Shown: positions 52,160 through 61,966 of the stretch, piece after piece
Position numbering within the stretch: position 1 is the stretch's first letter
Layout of the letters: each line of letters starts with the position of its first letter
Source of the DNA: Flavobacterium hungaricum
GTDB taxonomy: Bacteria > Bacteroidota > Bacteroidia > Flavobacteriales > Flavobacteriaceae
Assembly: GCF_015182285.1 (NCBI RefSeq)
Contig: NZ_PRDM01000001.1
Location: 62,001 to 126,000, forward strand
Direction of reading: 5' to 3'
Length of the DNA stretch: 64,000 nt
Program-made: the position numbers and the translations under genes
The notes under the pieces: generated by a model
What the model was told of the DNA's origin: nothing
Databases searched by the model: none
The model's input: the letters and a program-made list of their open reading frames with translations, nothing else

Positions 52160-53504
52160 TCTCTTTGAATACCAAAATAAGGTTTCTTTTCCTGAGCAAC
52201 ACTTCGATAATCTCGAAGAGTTTTTGGATGTGATTTGGAATAAAAGAGAAAAATCTTCATACTACAATGAAGAAGAGAATAGAGAAGAGGTACAACATTT
52301 CATTCAGTTTTTGCATAAAGATCAAAAGCTAAAATCTAATAAATTTGTTGGTGTAATTCATTATGAAGAGCAAACAATCAATTTATTACCAAAAATATTC
52401 TATCAGGGAAAAGAAACTACAGAAGATGAGGTTAAAGTAATTAACTCTCATATTTTATGGTGGTTGAGCTATTGCAGAAAATTAAAATTCCCAAATTATT
52501 TATCAGGACTAAACACTGAAAAAGCTGATTTCTTCGAAATTTTAATTTACCTATTTAGTAAGTACACGAATGAATTATTGAATTCGTCCGTTTATCAAAA
52601 ATATATTGAAATAGAAAATGAGCTGTCTTTTGTAAAAGGAAGAATAAATTTTCAGGAATATATAAATCAGAATTTAGCGAGGGGAAGAAATCATAAAGTG
52701 AATTGTATTTATGATTCTTTTGAAATTGATAATCCTTTTAATCAATGTATAAAATATGTTTCAAAAATGTTGTTGTCTGTATCTAAGGATCATCAGAACA
52801 GAAGAAATCTTAAAAACATATTATTTCTATTAGATGAGGTATCAGATTTAAAAATTTCTTCTGAAGAGTGCAAAAGGATACAATTTAATCCGATGTTTTC
52901 AGATTTTGAAACGGTGAGGGATTATTGTGTTCTGTTTTTAGAAAATAGTATTTCTTTCAATTATAAAAATGATTTAAAACTATTCGCATTTTTATTGCCA
53001 ATGGAATATGTTTTTGAAGATTTCATTTTTGGATTCATTGATAAGGAATTAGATAATATAAATCCAAAAGGACAAGTAAAAGGGGTATGTTTAGATGAAG
53101 AGAAAAAATTTGGTCTTAAACCTGATTTAGTTTTAGATTTAGGAAATAAAAAAATTATAGCTGATAATAAATATAAAATGGTGTATTCAGATGATAATAA
53201 AAAAGGCATCTCACAATCTGATTTATATCAAATGTTAGCTTATGCAATTCGTTTCAAAATCAAAGACATAAAACTGTTTTATCCCAAATCATTAAATTCA
53301 AATCAAAATACCTATCACAATTCAATTGTAATGCAGGATGAGTTTGCAGACAAGGAAAAAATATTCATCAAAGCCTATAAGTTGAGTATTATGGATAAAA
53401 ATATTACTTCTGAATCTCTTAAAGAGTGTAGGTATCTATTTGATAATTTTAAGAATCTTAGAGCAAATCTGATATCCGAATTAGAACTTTGTTTAAAAGA
53501 TTAA
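52152..53504 (+). CDS. McrC-like nuclease subunit
   Basis: The 450-residue protein resembles McrC: an N-terminal region with GVIHYEEQTINLLPKIFY, and a C-terminal PD-(D/E)XK core (LKPDLVLDLGNKKIIADNKYK near residues 317-340; the D-x-K ending is ADNKYK). The core pattern is followed by a YQMLAYA helix typical of the family. It is the cutting subunit that works with the McrB-like GTPase. The start lies inside the end of the McrB-like gene (8-base overlap), so translation is coupled. It is the last gene of the defence island. Confidence 0.85.
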   Translation: MINLFEYQNKVSFPEQHFDNLEEFLDVIWNKREKSSYYNEEENREEVQHFIQFLHKDQKLKSNKFVGVIHYEEQTINLLPKIFYQGKETTEDEVKVINSHILWWLSYCRKLKFPNYLSGLNTEKADFFEILIYLFSKYTNELLNSSVYQKYIEIENELSFVKGRINFQEYINQNLARGRNHKVNCIYDSFEIDNPFNQCIKYVSKMLLSVSKDHQNRRNLKNILFLLDEVSDLKISSEECKRIQFNPMFSDFETVRDYCVLFLENSISFNYKNDLKLFAFLLPMEYVFEDFIFGFIDKELDNINPKGQVKGVCLDEEKKFGLKPDLVLDLGNKKIIADNKYKMVYSDDNKKGISQSDLYQMLAYAIRFKIKDIKLFYPKSLNSNQNTYHNSIVMQDEFADKEKIFIKAYKLSIMDKNITSESLKECRYLFDNFKNLRANLISELELCLKD

Positions 53505-53614
53505 TCTAGGGAGCAAAAACCATCATCTAAAATCTATGCTTGAGGTCAAAAATGCAGCTATTATTTTTTGTGCCATCCTGCCCATTAAAAGTTTTTTTTA
53601 TAAAATTTACATCA

Positions 53615-54274
53615 TTAAAAACTGTCTGCAGACGGGGTTTCTGCTGTTTTTTGTGCTATAATAATGGTGTGTATTTCTTCTGTTAGATCCTTTTTTAGAT
53701 AATTTTTTCGGATTAGATTTAGATTTTTAAAAGCGTTTGCTTTCAACTGATTTTTTAATTTTTCTAAATTGTGATAATAAAAGTAAGTTCTGTCTCCGGT
53801 ACTTCCTTTAATAAAACCCGATTTTTCTTTCTCGCCTTCAACAAAACTTAAATACAGTATTCCATTATTATGGAGCAGGTTTTTGCAGTCGCGTATGATT
53901 TTTTCCACATCCGATTCTGATAAATAAGGAATACAAAATCCGCATAGGACAGCATCAAATTTAGATTTTATCTGCTCAATTTTTCTACTGTCAATAAGCT
54001 CAAATTTGGCACTTGGACAATTTTTTTGTGCTAATTCAATCATATTGGGCGCTATGTCAGTTCCCAAAATTTCAAAATCGGGTCTTTTATTCAGTAAATA
54101 TTTGGTGATGTTTCCGGGACCGCAGCCGATCTCCAGAATTGCAGCATTATTTTTTGAAAGTAAATCACAAAAAAGGTCATATGTATCATTATACAGATCT
54201 AAATCCATAAAAACATCTTCGTATAATTGGGCAATCTTATTCCAGGTTGCAAATGTTTCTAAATAATTATCCAT
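53615..54274 (-). CDS. Class I SAM-dependent methyltransferase
   Basis: The ATG at 54274 was preferred to an upstream TTG. The 219-residue protein has SAM-binding motif I (ILEIGCGPGNITKYL, near residues 45-60), then an acidic motif II (LGTDIAPNMIELA) and a post-motif (DAVLCGFCIPYLSESDV). This is the Methyltransf_25 type. The substrate is not indicated. It is convergent with the McrC-like gene, 110 bases apart, so it marks the right edge of the defence island. Confidence 0.85.
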   Translation of the reverse strand: MDNYLETFATWNKIAQLYEDVFMDLDLYNDTYDLFCDLLSKNNAAILEIGCGPGNITKYLLNKRPDFEILGTDIAPNMIELAQKNCPSAKFELIDSRKIEQIKSKFDAVLCGFCIPYLSESDVEKIIRDCKNLLHNNGILYLSFVEGEKEKSGFIKGSTGDRTYFYYHNLEKLKNQLKANAFKNLNLIRKNYLKKDLTEEIHTIIIAQKTAETPSADSF

Positions 54275-54441
54275 AATTTTTTTTAGCTGACAGTTAGTTA
54301 AAACCAAAGATGATTTTTAGGCTAATATAAAAAGTATGATCAATAAAAATAAAAGAACAATTAAAGAAATAGAGGAATAAATAAAAATATTGTGATTTGA
54401 AAATTAGTTAATCAAGATTCGTTTTTATTTGAATAGAACAA

Positions 54442-54515
54442 AAGAGCTGCAGACAAAAATGCGAAACAGCGATAGATTTAAATCCATCAAGATTCCATTT
54501 TTGACTGCAGCTCTT
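54442..54515 (-). terminator. Long hairpin after the alcohol dehydrogenase gene
   Basis: Arms of about 20 bp (AAGAGCTGCAG-ACAAAAATG and its near-complement, one mismatch) flank a 34-base loop, 19 bases after the dehydrogenase stop. On the minus strand the outer arm runs into TTTTG. It is a likely terminator, with a longer loop than usual. Confidence 0.5.
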
Positions 54516-54533
54516 ATTCTTGAAACAATAAAT

Positions 54534-55700
54534 TTAGCTTAAAACAGCGCTTTCGGTGTAAACCACTCCTTCATAACAAGCGTTATAAATGTCTTTTAAA
54601 TCTTCTAGACTTGGAACACGAGGATTAAAACCTGTACACGGATCAATTAAGGCATTGCCTGCAATATAATCAAGGTTTTTAATCCAGTCTTCTTTAGAAA
54701 TTCCGAATTCTTTAAGAGACCCAATATTGTTTACATTTTTTCGAAGTCCCTCAATTGCCTGTGCAAGTCCTTCTGCCGTTTCTTCTCCGATAACTTTTGC
54801 AAGTGCAGGATATTTATCTGTAGCCGACTCATTGTAACGAATAACATTTGGTAGGAAAATAGCATTGGCGCATCCGTGAGGAATACCATAAAGCGCACCT
54901 ACTTGGTGTGACAATGAATGTACAATTCCGAGCCATGCATTGTTAAAAGCAAGTCCCGCCATAAATGAAGCATCATGCATGTTCTGACGCGCCGTAATGT
55001 TTGATGGATTTTTTACAGCTTCCTGCAGGTTATCAAAAACAATTTCTAACCCGCCTTTAGACAATACGTCAGCATAATTGTTGTCAATATTAGAAACAAA
55101 AGCTTCTACACAATGCGTTAAGGCATCAAGTCCCGTGTTTGATGTAATGTGAGCCGGCATAGAAGCGCAGATTTCACCGTCAACAATTGCGATATCGGGA
55201 GTCAATTCATACGATACAATTGGGTATTTTACACCTTTCTCACGATCAGTAATAACAGCAAGACCTGTAGTTTCTGTTCCTGTGCCGCTTGTAGACGGAA
55301 TTGCAATAAATTTTGCTTTATTTCTAAGTACAGGAACGCTGAAAGGTTTGATTAACGAATCAAAATCAGTTTCAGGATATTCGTAAAAAATCCACATGGT
55401 TTTGGCAGCATCAATTGCAGAACAGCCTCCCAAACCAACAATCCAATCGGGCTGAAATTCAAGCATTGCCTGCGCACCTTTTAAACTTGTTGCAGATGAC
55501 GGATCTTCTTCTACACCATCAAAAATCTTAGTTTCTATCCCTGCTTCTTGTAAAAATGCGACTGCTTTGTCAAGTGTACCGCTTTTTTTCATAGAACTTC
55601 CGCCTGTAACAATAATCGCCTTTTTACCTGGAATGTTTTTTAACTCCTCAAGGCTTCCCGCACCGTGAAATACCTCTGAAGCAATAAATAATTTGCTCAT
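54534..55700 (-). CDS. Iron-containing alcohol dehydrogenase
   Basis: The ATG at 55700 fits the family start (MSKLFIASEVFHGAG) better than an upstream in-frame ATG at 55727. The 388-residue protein has the NAD(P) loop (GGCSAIDAAK, where Gly-Gly-Gly is more usual) and the TSGTGTETT segment. The iron-binding region includes GLDALTHCVEAF, HSLSHQVGALYGIPHG and later residues. It is expected to interconvert a primary alcohol or diol and its aldehyde. An AraC regulator gene lies just upstream on the same strand, so the pair likely forms a regulated unit. Confidence 0.9.
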   Translation of the reverse strand: MSKLFIASEVFHGAGSLEELKNIPGKKAIIVTGGSSMKKSGTLDKAVAFLQEAGIETKIFDGVEEDPSSATSLKGAQAMLEFQPDWIVGLGGCSAIDAAKTMWIFYEYPETDFDSLIKPFSVPVLRNKAKFIAIPSTSGTGTETTGLAVITDREKGVKYPIVSYELTPDIAIVDGEICASMPAHITSNTGLDALTHCVEAFVSNIDNNYADVLSKGGLEIVFDNLQEAVKNPSNITARQNMHDASFMAGLAFNNAWLGIVHSLSHQVGALYGIPHGCANAIFLPNVIRYNESATDKYPALAKVIGEETAEGLAQAIEGLRKNVNNIGSLKEFGISKEDWIKNLDYIAGNALIDPCTGFNPRVPSLEDLKDIYNACYEGVVYTESAVLS

Positions 55701-55768
55701 TTTTATACTTATTAGTTTATGAAGCAAAGGTAAAGTGGCGCCAGAGGCTGGCTGTTATACAAACAAGA

Positions 55769-56653
55769 CTATGCGTTATAAATTTGCGCCAGTTCCTGCT
55801 GCAGTTCGGTAGGCGTTTCTTTGAGTTTGGCTCTTACAAATTTATTAAATGCCGATGGAGAGCTGAAACCTAGATCCAAGGCTATTTGTTTGTGCGAAAG
55901 ATCAGAAAAAAGAAGCTGTCTTTTTATTTCGGTAAGAATTCGGTTGTGAATGGCATTAATGGCCGTTTCGCCGCAGTGTTTTTTGGTCACAGCATTCAGT
56001 TTTTTAGAACTCAGCGCCAGTTTATCAGAGTAATATTGTACTGTGCGTTCGCTTTTATAATGTTCATTGAGCATCTTCTTAAAACGAATGTAGATTAGTT
56101 TATCCGTTTCGGTTTCCTGATGTAAAAGCGTATGCTGTCCGTGAACAGATTCTATAAGTCCCAAAAGAAATACCTTGATAAAAAAACGAGCCTGTTCTTT
56201 TTTTATAAGGGTAGGAGCGTTATAAATCTGCTGAATTTCGGCAGTGAGTTTCAGACTGTTTTCAAATTCCTGCTGCGAAAGAAAAACGCAGTTTAGGTTT
56301 GTTGAAAGATTGACATTATAAACGCTTAATTCATTTTTAAGGATATCAGAACAAAAAAGAACTTCTTCAAATAAAATTATTTTACCCGCTAAATCGGCAC
56401 TTGGATTGGAGATAAAATGGATCTGATCTGGAAAAATGATCGAAATTTTTCCGCCTTTTAGAAAATGTATTTTATCTTCTATTTGTATTTCAACAGTGCC
56501 TTTTTCGATAACTGCTATAAAGAAATGGTCTTTTTTATGCGGCTGCAGATAAGCGGCAATATTTGCATCATTTAAATCAAAAACACGGAAAGACAAATTT
56601 TTATCTTCCACTTTTTGAATGTTTTTCTTTATTTCCAGTCTTTTTAAATTCAT
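55769..56653 (-). CDS. AraC-family transcriptional regulator
   Basis: The 294-residue protein has an N-terminal cupin-like sensor (HKKDHFFIAVIEKGTVEIQ, about 35-100) and a C-terminal AraC helix-turn-helix (about 195-290), ending in the recognisable KQIALDLGFSSPSAFNKFVR segment. It lies 68 bases upstream of the iron alcohol dehydrogenase gene on the same strand and is its probable activator. The inducer is unknown. Confidence 0.88.
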   Translation of the reverse strand: MNLKRLEIKKNIQKVEDKNLSFRVFDLNDANIAAYLQPHKKDHFFIAVIEKGTVEIQIEDKIHFLKGGKISIIFPDQIHFISNPSADLAGKIILFEEVLFCSDILKNELSVYNVNLSTNLNCVFLSQQEFENSLKLTAEIQQIYNAPTLIKKEQARFFIKVFLLGLIESVHGQHTLLHQETETDKLIYIRFKKMLNEHYKSERTVQYYSDKLALSSKKLNAVTKKHCGETAINAIHNRILTEIKRQLLFSDLSHKQIALDLGFSSPSAFNKFVRAKLKETPTELQQELAQIYNA

Positions 56654-56916
56654 ATAAATGGGAGATTCAGAACAAAAACTTTTTTGGTTCAGGTACGGAT
56701 TCTTTTTTTAATTGTGGTATGTTTTGGCAGTAAGCCAAGTCTTTTGTAGAAGTATGTATTTTTTGCAAAATTAGTTAAATTTTGATGTATAGCGAAAAGG
56801 AAACTCTTTTAATCGGATAGGTTTATTTTAAAATTCTATAAGCTAATGAACTAGATTGAAATAAGACCTAGAATAAAAAGTCTGAATTTTGCAATTTAAA
56901 GATTGTAAGCTTTGAA

Positions 56917-57291
56917 TTATTTGCTTTTTAATAGATACTCATCGGCCATTTTTTTTGTCTTTTTATCTAAAAATTTCTCATCATGCATTAATATATCATA
57001 GACATCGAAAGAAGCTCTTTTGTAGTTGTATTTATTCGACATTATCAATGCATAATATAGAAAACCATTAAATTTTTGTTCTCCTATATAATGAATCCCT
57101 TTTAATTCATTGTACGCTAGAGTATCCCCTTTACTCAGTACAAGGTAGTCTAAGCTGTCCATAAGTTCCTTATTATGTAGTTTTTCTCTAAAAAAAGTTC
57201 CTGAATTTTCTGATGAGGTAATTTCACTTGGATTCTTTTTATTACAAGAAAACATTCCACTGCTGATAATAATGATTATAAGCCATTTCAT
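56917..57291 (-). CDS. Hypothetical lipoprotein
   Basis: The 124-residue protein has a lipoprotein signal (SSGMFSC, Cys16) and then a Ser/Asn/Glu linker. The mature part is Lys/Asp/Tyr-rich and not recognised. It stands alone between the AraC gene and the TonB-receptor terminator, with gaps of about 260 and 170 bases, so it is probably a single-gene unit. Confidence 0.6.
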   Translation of the reverse strand: MKWLIIIIISSGMFSCNKKNPSEITSSENSGTFFREKLHNKELMDSLDYLVLSKGDTLAYNELKGIHYIGEQKFNGFLYYALIMSNKYNYKRASFDVYDILMHDEKFLDKKTKKMADEYLLKSK

Positions 57292-57459
57292 AATTAAAAT
57301 TTTTTAAATTTTTCCAATAGCGATGCATTCAGAAAGTCTTCGCGAGTGATTTTACGTTTTTTCTTTTGATTTTTTAAAATATGTAAATGTAGGATTTCTT
57401 GTTAGATATCTTTCAGCTTTATTTTTCCGTACAAAAGAAGCAAAAAATAGTATGACAAA

Positions 57460-57495
57460 AAGAAAACCTTCTCAATTCATTGAGAAGGTTTTCTT
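57460..57495 (-). terminator. Strong terminator after the TonB-receptor gene
   Basis: A perfect 16-bp stem (AAGAAAACCTTCTCAA and its complement) with a 4-base loop is followed by Ts on the minus strand. It is 24 bases after the stop of the receptor gene. Confidence 0.85.
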
Positions 57496-57518
57496 AAATA
57501 AGTTATTCTTGAAAAAAA

Positions 57519-60500
57519 TTAATTACCAAATGTATATCTTAAGGTAAATTGTGCCTGCCATACATCAAACGTCGACGTGTTTTTTTGGAAGGTATCTTTT
57601 ATCAATGTTTTAATTCCATTAGCATCTGCTTGTGTCGCTAACTGATAAACCGGTACGTTTCCTGCAGTAGTCGAGTTGTAAGCCAAAACATTTGGATTGG
57701 TAGCTCTTTGGGTAACTCCCCAGTCTTTATTAATCATGTTGGTAAAGTTTAGAATGTCTGCTCTTACTTGAAAAGAATTCTTTTTACCTTTTATCTTGAT
57801 GTAGATGTCCTGAGTAACAGAAAGATCTAATCTGTGAAGCATTGGCAGGATAGCAGCATTTCTTTCAGCATACTGTCCTCTTCTCGTACGAAGGTATTTA
57901 TCTTGATTGATGTAAGCGTCAAATGCTTCTTGTTGTTGTGCCTCTGTATAGGTAGTTACCACATTTGCACCATTTACAAGATTGGTCACTGCTAAGGGAG
58001 CGAAACGAACTTCAGAAGCACTGTTTGGAACATACATAAGGTCATTTCCATTTACTCTGTCTCCATTCATGTCTCCTCCGTAAGCATACGTAAATGGATT
58101 TGCCTGCTCTCCGATGTAACCTAAGCTTATAGAAGTAGCACCGCCTAAACCTTTACCGTATTCGATTCTGTATCCAAGAACTCCAACAAGTCTATTTGGA
58201 GTATTGTTATTTGAAGCTGAAACCTCTAAATCATTATTTCCGTTTACAGATCTTGCACCAGTCCATGAGCCAGATGCGATTGATCCCGGAGAAATTAAAT
58301 CTGTTGCTTCAGAATGTGTGTAGGCAAAAGATCCCCAAAGACCATTTTGATACGGGTATTCTAATTTGAAGGTAGTAGAGTAGAAGTACCCTTTATCAGA
58401 ATTGGTTAATACAATACCGTTAGAAACATTGTCATTTACTCTTGTTCCCGCATCATTACGAGAATATCTTGGTCTGTTGTCAGGACCAGCAAATGTTCCT
58501 ACAGGAGCATCAAAATTTGCGTTGTAATAATCGATCGCATTAATGTTTTTCTGGATGATCCCTTCAACAGTACCTACAAAACCAAAAGGTAGTTTTTGAT
58601 CTACTGCCATGGTGGTTTTCCAAACCTGAGGATATTTGAATTTTTTGTCTGTAAAAGCCAAATCAAAACTAGTTGGAAGAGTTGGGGTAGCAGGTGTAAA
58701 GTAATCTGCAGGTCGAGGTGTAAAACCGTAGCCTCCGGCCGCTAAAGCCGCACCGCTGACGTCAATAAATCCGGTAAGAACACCATTGTTTCCAATTTGG
58801 TTTGAAAGGAAAACCGACGGAGCTCTACCTGTAAAAATTCCTGAACCTCCACGTAATATTGTAGAAGCATCTGCATTTAAATCTAAATTGAAACCAATTC
58901 TAGGTTCAAATAAATATTGTGGATCAGGCATTTCTCCTGTATTAAATTTTTCTCCATTTGCAAAAGTCATAGCAGTTACAGCTGGGTTTTCTAACGCTGT
59001 GTCTGCAAACCAAACTCTTGAAGCTCTAAGACCAACACTTAATTTAAAGTTGTCGCCTAATTTAATTTCATCCTGAGCATACAAATCAAATTTATTAGAT
59101 TTTAAAACCTGCATAGGTTCCTCACCTCCTGGTAAAGCAGAATATCTGTATTGAAAACGTGCAGGAGAAGTAGCCGTAGCTGAAGAAGGTGCACCTCCAT
59201 TTGCTGCAGATTGATCGGCAGCAGCATAAAAATCAGCCAAAGAGTTGAAAACATAAACACCATTTGAACCTGAGAAAAACAAGTTACTTGATTTAAAGTA
59301 TTCAAAATTAGCACCTAAAACAATAGAATGTTTTCCGATAGTCTTAGTCAGATTGTCTGTAAAGTGAAGTGTAGAGTAGCTCAATTTATTACCTTGAGTA
59401 AAAGGATCTAAACCAACAGAAATATAAGTTTGAGCTCCATTTTTGATATCAATAGTTGGAAATAATCCACCGCCTTGTAAACCTCTGTCTTCAATCTGTT
59501 TGTCATAACCCGCAATAAAGTTATTGTACCATGAGTTTCCAAATTTACTGTTCAATTCTACCACTATAGATCTTGTGTTATCTAAGATCGTATAACCGCT
59601 GTTTTTATAAGACATAGCCAGTACGCTTGTTCTTCTGTTTCCAAAACCTAATGAGTTTGAATTTGAAGTCAACTCGTCAGAAGATGAATTATGAAATACA
59701 TAACGAGCTGTAAGTTTATGATTATCGTTAATATTCCAGTCAATACGAGTTAAGAATTTTTTGGATGTTTTAGACGCATCATAATTTTCCCAAGGTCCTG
59801 TTTCATATCCAAATTTATCTTTCATGTAATTTGAAAGTGTCTGCATTTCGGTATAAGTAGGATTCGAAGTCTGCTGTCCTCCAGTTGGAGAACCAGTAGA
59901 AGTCCAAGTGGTAGCAGGGCTTGTATTTTCGATAGTTTCAAAATTACCAAAAAAGAATAATTTGTTTTTGATAATGGGCGCCCCTACACGTAATCCCCAA
60001 ATTTTTTCGTCGAATTTTCCAGGCTTGATAGTTACATCTTTACCAGGATGAGTTCCGATAAAACTCTTTTTGTTATTTCTGAAAGAATTATAAACAGATC
60101 CTTCAATTTCGTTTGTTCCGCTTCTAGTTACAGCATTAATACCTGAACCCAAAAAACCAGACTGACGGATGTCAAAAGGAGCAATATTTACCTGAAGCTG
60201 TTCGATAGCATCCATAGAAATCGCAGTAGATCCAGTTCTTCCTCCTGCTTGAGATTCAGATCCTAAACCAAATCCATTATTAAAAACAGAACCATCAATA
60301 GTAAAATTGTTTAATCTAGAATCCTGACCGCCGAAAGTTCCATTTGCGCCAGCATTAGCATTGTATTTTGTAACAGAGTTTACAGAACGAGATCCTAAAA
60401 CAGGAACAGATGTAATCTCTCTATTAGAAAACTGTTGAGACGCACCCGTTCTTCCTTTATTAAAATTTCCTTTAGATTTTGTAGAGACCACAACCTCTTT

Positions 60501-60836
60501 AAGAGCATTTGATTCCTCCTCGATTTTAATGTTTACGGTTAAATTACTTCCCAGTCCGACATTAATATCTGTTATTTCCGAAGTTCGGTATCCTACATAA
60601 CTTACTTTGACAGTGTAGGGACCTCCGGGTCTTAAACCTTGTGCAGCATATCCGCCATCGTAGTCGGTAGTAGAAAAGTACTTTGTACCCGTTGGTTTAT
60701 GAATAATTTCTACGGTTGCACCAGGCAGTGCCTCGCCGTTACTTGATTTAACAGTACCGGACATTGCTGAACCTGTTACTTGCGCATGCCCAAATGCTGT
60801 TAAAAAAATAATTAAAACAAAAATAATTTTTTTCAT
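57519..60836 (-). CDS. Oar-like TonB-dependent outer-membrane receptor
   Basis: The 1105-residue protein has a signal peptide (to about 19, GHAQ). A carboxypeptidase-regulatory-like domain follows at about 24-108 (SGTVKSSNGEALPGATVEI, TTDYDGGYAAQGLRPG), then a plug domain (about 115-235) with NNFTIDGSVFNNGFGLGS and FDIRQSGFLGSGINAVTRSG. A long beta-barrel ends in LRYTFGN, with the C-terminal aromatic pattern of outer-membrane barrels. The combination and length match the Oar-like group of TonB receptors common in Bacteroidota. The substrate is unknown; no SusD-like partner is adjacent, so a SusC-type sugar role is not supported. Confidence 0.9.
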   Translation of the reverse strand: MKKIIFVLIIFLTAFGHAQVTGSAMSGTVKSSNGEALPGATVEIIHKPTGTKYFSTTDYDGGYAAQGLRPGGPYTVKVSYVGYRTSEITDINVGLGSNLTVNIKIEEESNALKEVVVSTKSKGNFNKGRTGASQQFSNREITSVPVLGSRSVNSVTKYNANAGANGTFGGQDSRLNNFTIDGSVFNNGFGLGSESQAGGRTGSTAISMDAIEQLQVNIAPFDIRQSGFLGSGINAVTRSGTNEIEGSVYNSFRNNKKSFIGTHPGKDVTIKPGKFDEKIWGLRVGAPIIKNKLFFFGNFETIENTSPATTWTSTGSPTGGQQTSNPTYTEMQTLSNYMKDKFGYETGPWENYDASKTSKKFLTRIDWNINDNHKLTARYVFHNSSSDELTSNSNSLGFGNRRTSVLAMSYKNSGYTILDNTRSIVVELNSKFGNSWYNNFIAGYDKQIEDRGLQGGGLFPTIDIKNGAQTYISVGLDPFTQGNKLSYSTLHFTDNLTKTIGKHSIVLGANFEYFKSSNLFFSGSNGVYVFNSLADFYAAADQSAANGGAPSSATATSPARFQYRYSALPGGEEPMQVLKSNKFDLYAQDEIKLGDNFKLSVGLRASRVWFADTALENPAVTAMTFANGEKFNTGEMPDPQYLFEPRIGFNLDLNADASTILRGGSGIFTGRAPSVFLSNQIGNNGVLTGFIDVSGAALAAGGYGFTPRPADYFTPATPTLPTSFDLAFTDKKFKYPQVWKTTMAVDQKLPFGFVGTVEGIIQKNINAIDYYNANFDAPVGTFAGPDNRPRYSRNDAGTRVNDNVSNGIVLTNSDKGYFYSTTFKLEYPYQNGLWGSFAYTHSEATDLISPGSIASGSWTGARSVNGNNDLEVSASNNNTPNRLVGVLGYRIEYGKGLGGATSISLGYIGEQANPFTYAYGGDMNGDRVNGNDLMYVPNSASEVRFAPLAVTNLVNGANVVTTYTEAQQQEAFDAYINQDKYLRTRRGQYAERNAAILPMLHRLDLSVTQDIYIKIKGKKNSFQVRADILNFTNMINKDWGVTQRATNPNVLAYNSTTAGNVPVYQLATQADANGIKTLIKDTFQKNTSTFDVWQAQFTLRYTFGN

Positions 60837-60864
60837 TGTTTATGTTATAAGTTTAAAATTTTAG

Positions 60865-60872
60865 CAAAATTA
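60865..60872 (-). promoter_or_regulatory. Putative -7 promoter box of the TonB receptor
   Basis: On the minus strand TAATTTTG matches the Bacteroidota -7 consensus TAnnTTTG and lies 28 bases before the start codon. No good TTTG box was found at the usual spacing upstream. Confidence 0.5.
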
Positions 60873-61124
60873 TAACATTCTAAAACCGACATGTTAATGA
60901 ATTGTTAGTAAAAAGGTATGTTTACTGTCTTTTGAAAAATAACGGTTTATAGGGGATAGGGGAGATTCATTTAAATGATTTTCAAAGAATTCACTCCTAG
61001 ATATTTTTTATAAAATCGCTTTTTTTGAGGAGTGAATTATCTTAAAAACTTGCTTTAAAATTTTGTGGCAGAAAGGAATCAAGTTCAATTTTTATTGGCA
61101 AAAAAAATAACAGCTTTTTAACGA

Positions 61125-61916
61125 TCAGATAGTTTTTAAAACACCTCCATCAGCTCTTAACGATGCCCCGTTTGTTGCAGCCGAAAGCGGACTTGATAAA
61201 TAAACAGCCAGCGACGCAATTTCGGATGGATCAATAAAACGCTGCAATAAAGAATGCGGATTGGTCTGCTGTATAATAGCACTTTTCATTTGTTCCACAT
61301 CTATGTTTTGTAAAGAAGCAATATGTTCAATTGTGGAAGCAACGCCGTCAGAATAAGTTGGTCCGCCTAAAATCGTATTCACTGTAACTTCTGTACCTGC
61401 AGTTAATTTAGACAATCCATTGCTTACCGCCATCATGGCAGCTTTTGTCATTCCGTAATGAATCATGTTTCCGGGAATGTTTACACCAGATTCACTGCTG
61501 ATAAAAACAATTCTTCCCGATTTCTTCTCCAGCATTTTTGGTAAAAGTTTTTTAGAAAGCCGGATACTGCTCATCACATTAACTTCAAAAATTCGATACC
61601 AATCTTCGTCTTCCAGATTTTCAAAATCTTTCAATTCAAAAATACCAACGTTATTAATCAAAATATCAATAGCGTTTAGTTGATTTAATAAAGCGGTAAC
61701 TTCTTCCTTTTTTTCAAAATCACATACAATTCCTGAAACTACGGCATCTGGAAATTCATCCTTTAGTTTTTGTACCGCTGCATTTGTTTTTTCTTCGTGT
61801 CTTCCGTTTATGATGACTTCGGCTTTTTCATTTAATAATTGTTTGGCAATTGCAAAACCAATTCCTTGTGTCGAACCGCTTATGAAAGCTCTTTTTCCTT
61901 CTAATTTTAAATTCAT
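61125..61916 (-). CDS. Short-chain dehydrogenase/reductase (SDR)
   Basis: The ATG at 61916 gives the normal SDR start; in-frame sequence upstream runs into the tetR gene and does not look like SDR protein. The 263-residue enzyme has the nucleotide-binding S-G-S-T-Q-G-I-G loop (about 14-21), NNVG (in place of NNAG), a catalytic Ser in VFISSESG, and Tyr-x-x-x-Lys as YGMTK. It should reduce or oxidise a small carbonyl/alcohol with NAD(P); the substrate is unknown. A TetR-family gene lies just upstream and shares a control element with it. Confidence 0.88.
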   Translation of the reverse strand: MNLKLEGKRAFISGSTQGIGFAIAKQLLNEKAEVIINGRHEEKTNAAVQKLKDEFPDAVVSGIVCDFEKKEEVTALLNQLNAIDILINNVGIFELKDFENLEDEDWYRIFEVNVMSSIRLSKKLLPKMLEKKSGRIVFISSESGVNIPGNMIHYGMTKAAMMAVSNGLSKLTAGTEVTVNTILGGPTYSDGVASTIEHIASLQNIDVEQMKSAIIQQTNPHSLLQRFIDPSEIASLAVYLSSPLSAATNGASLRADGGVLKTI

Positions 61917-61920
61917 TTTT

Positions 61921-61950
61921 ATTGTTTTTATTTTTGTAATGATTGATACA
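61921..61950 (-). promoter_or_regulatory. Shared 30-bp control element before the SDR gene
   Basis: These 30 bases are identical to 62547-62576 in front of tetR. They include TGTATCAATCATTACA, an imperfect inverted repeat, and end 4 bases before the SDR start codon. This is a likely TetR operator. Confidence 0.7.
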
Positions 61951-61966
61951 TAAATAGTCAAAAAAA

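Noticed and set aside
57519..60836. SusC-type glycan receptor
   Set aside because: No SusD-like gene or glycan enzyme lies nearby and the sequence has the Oar-like features instead.
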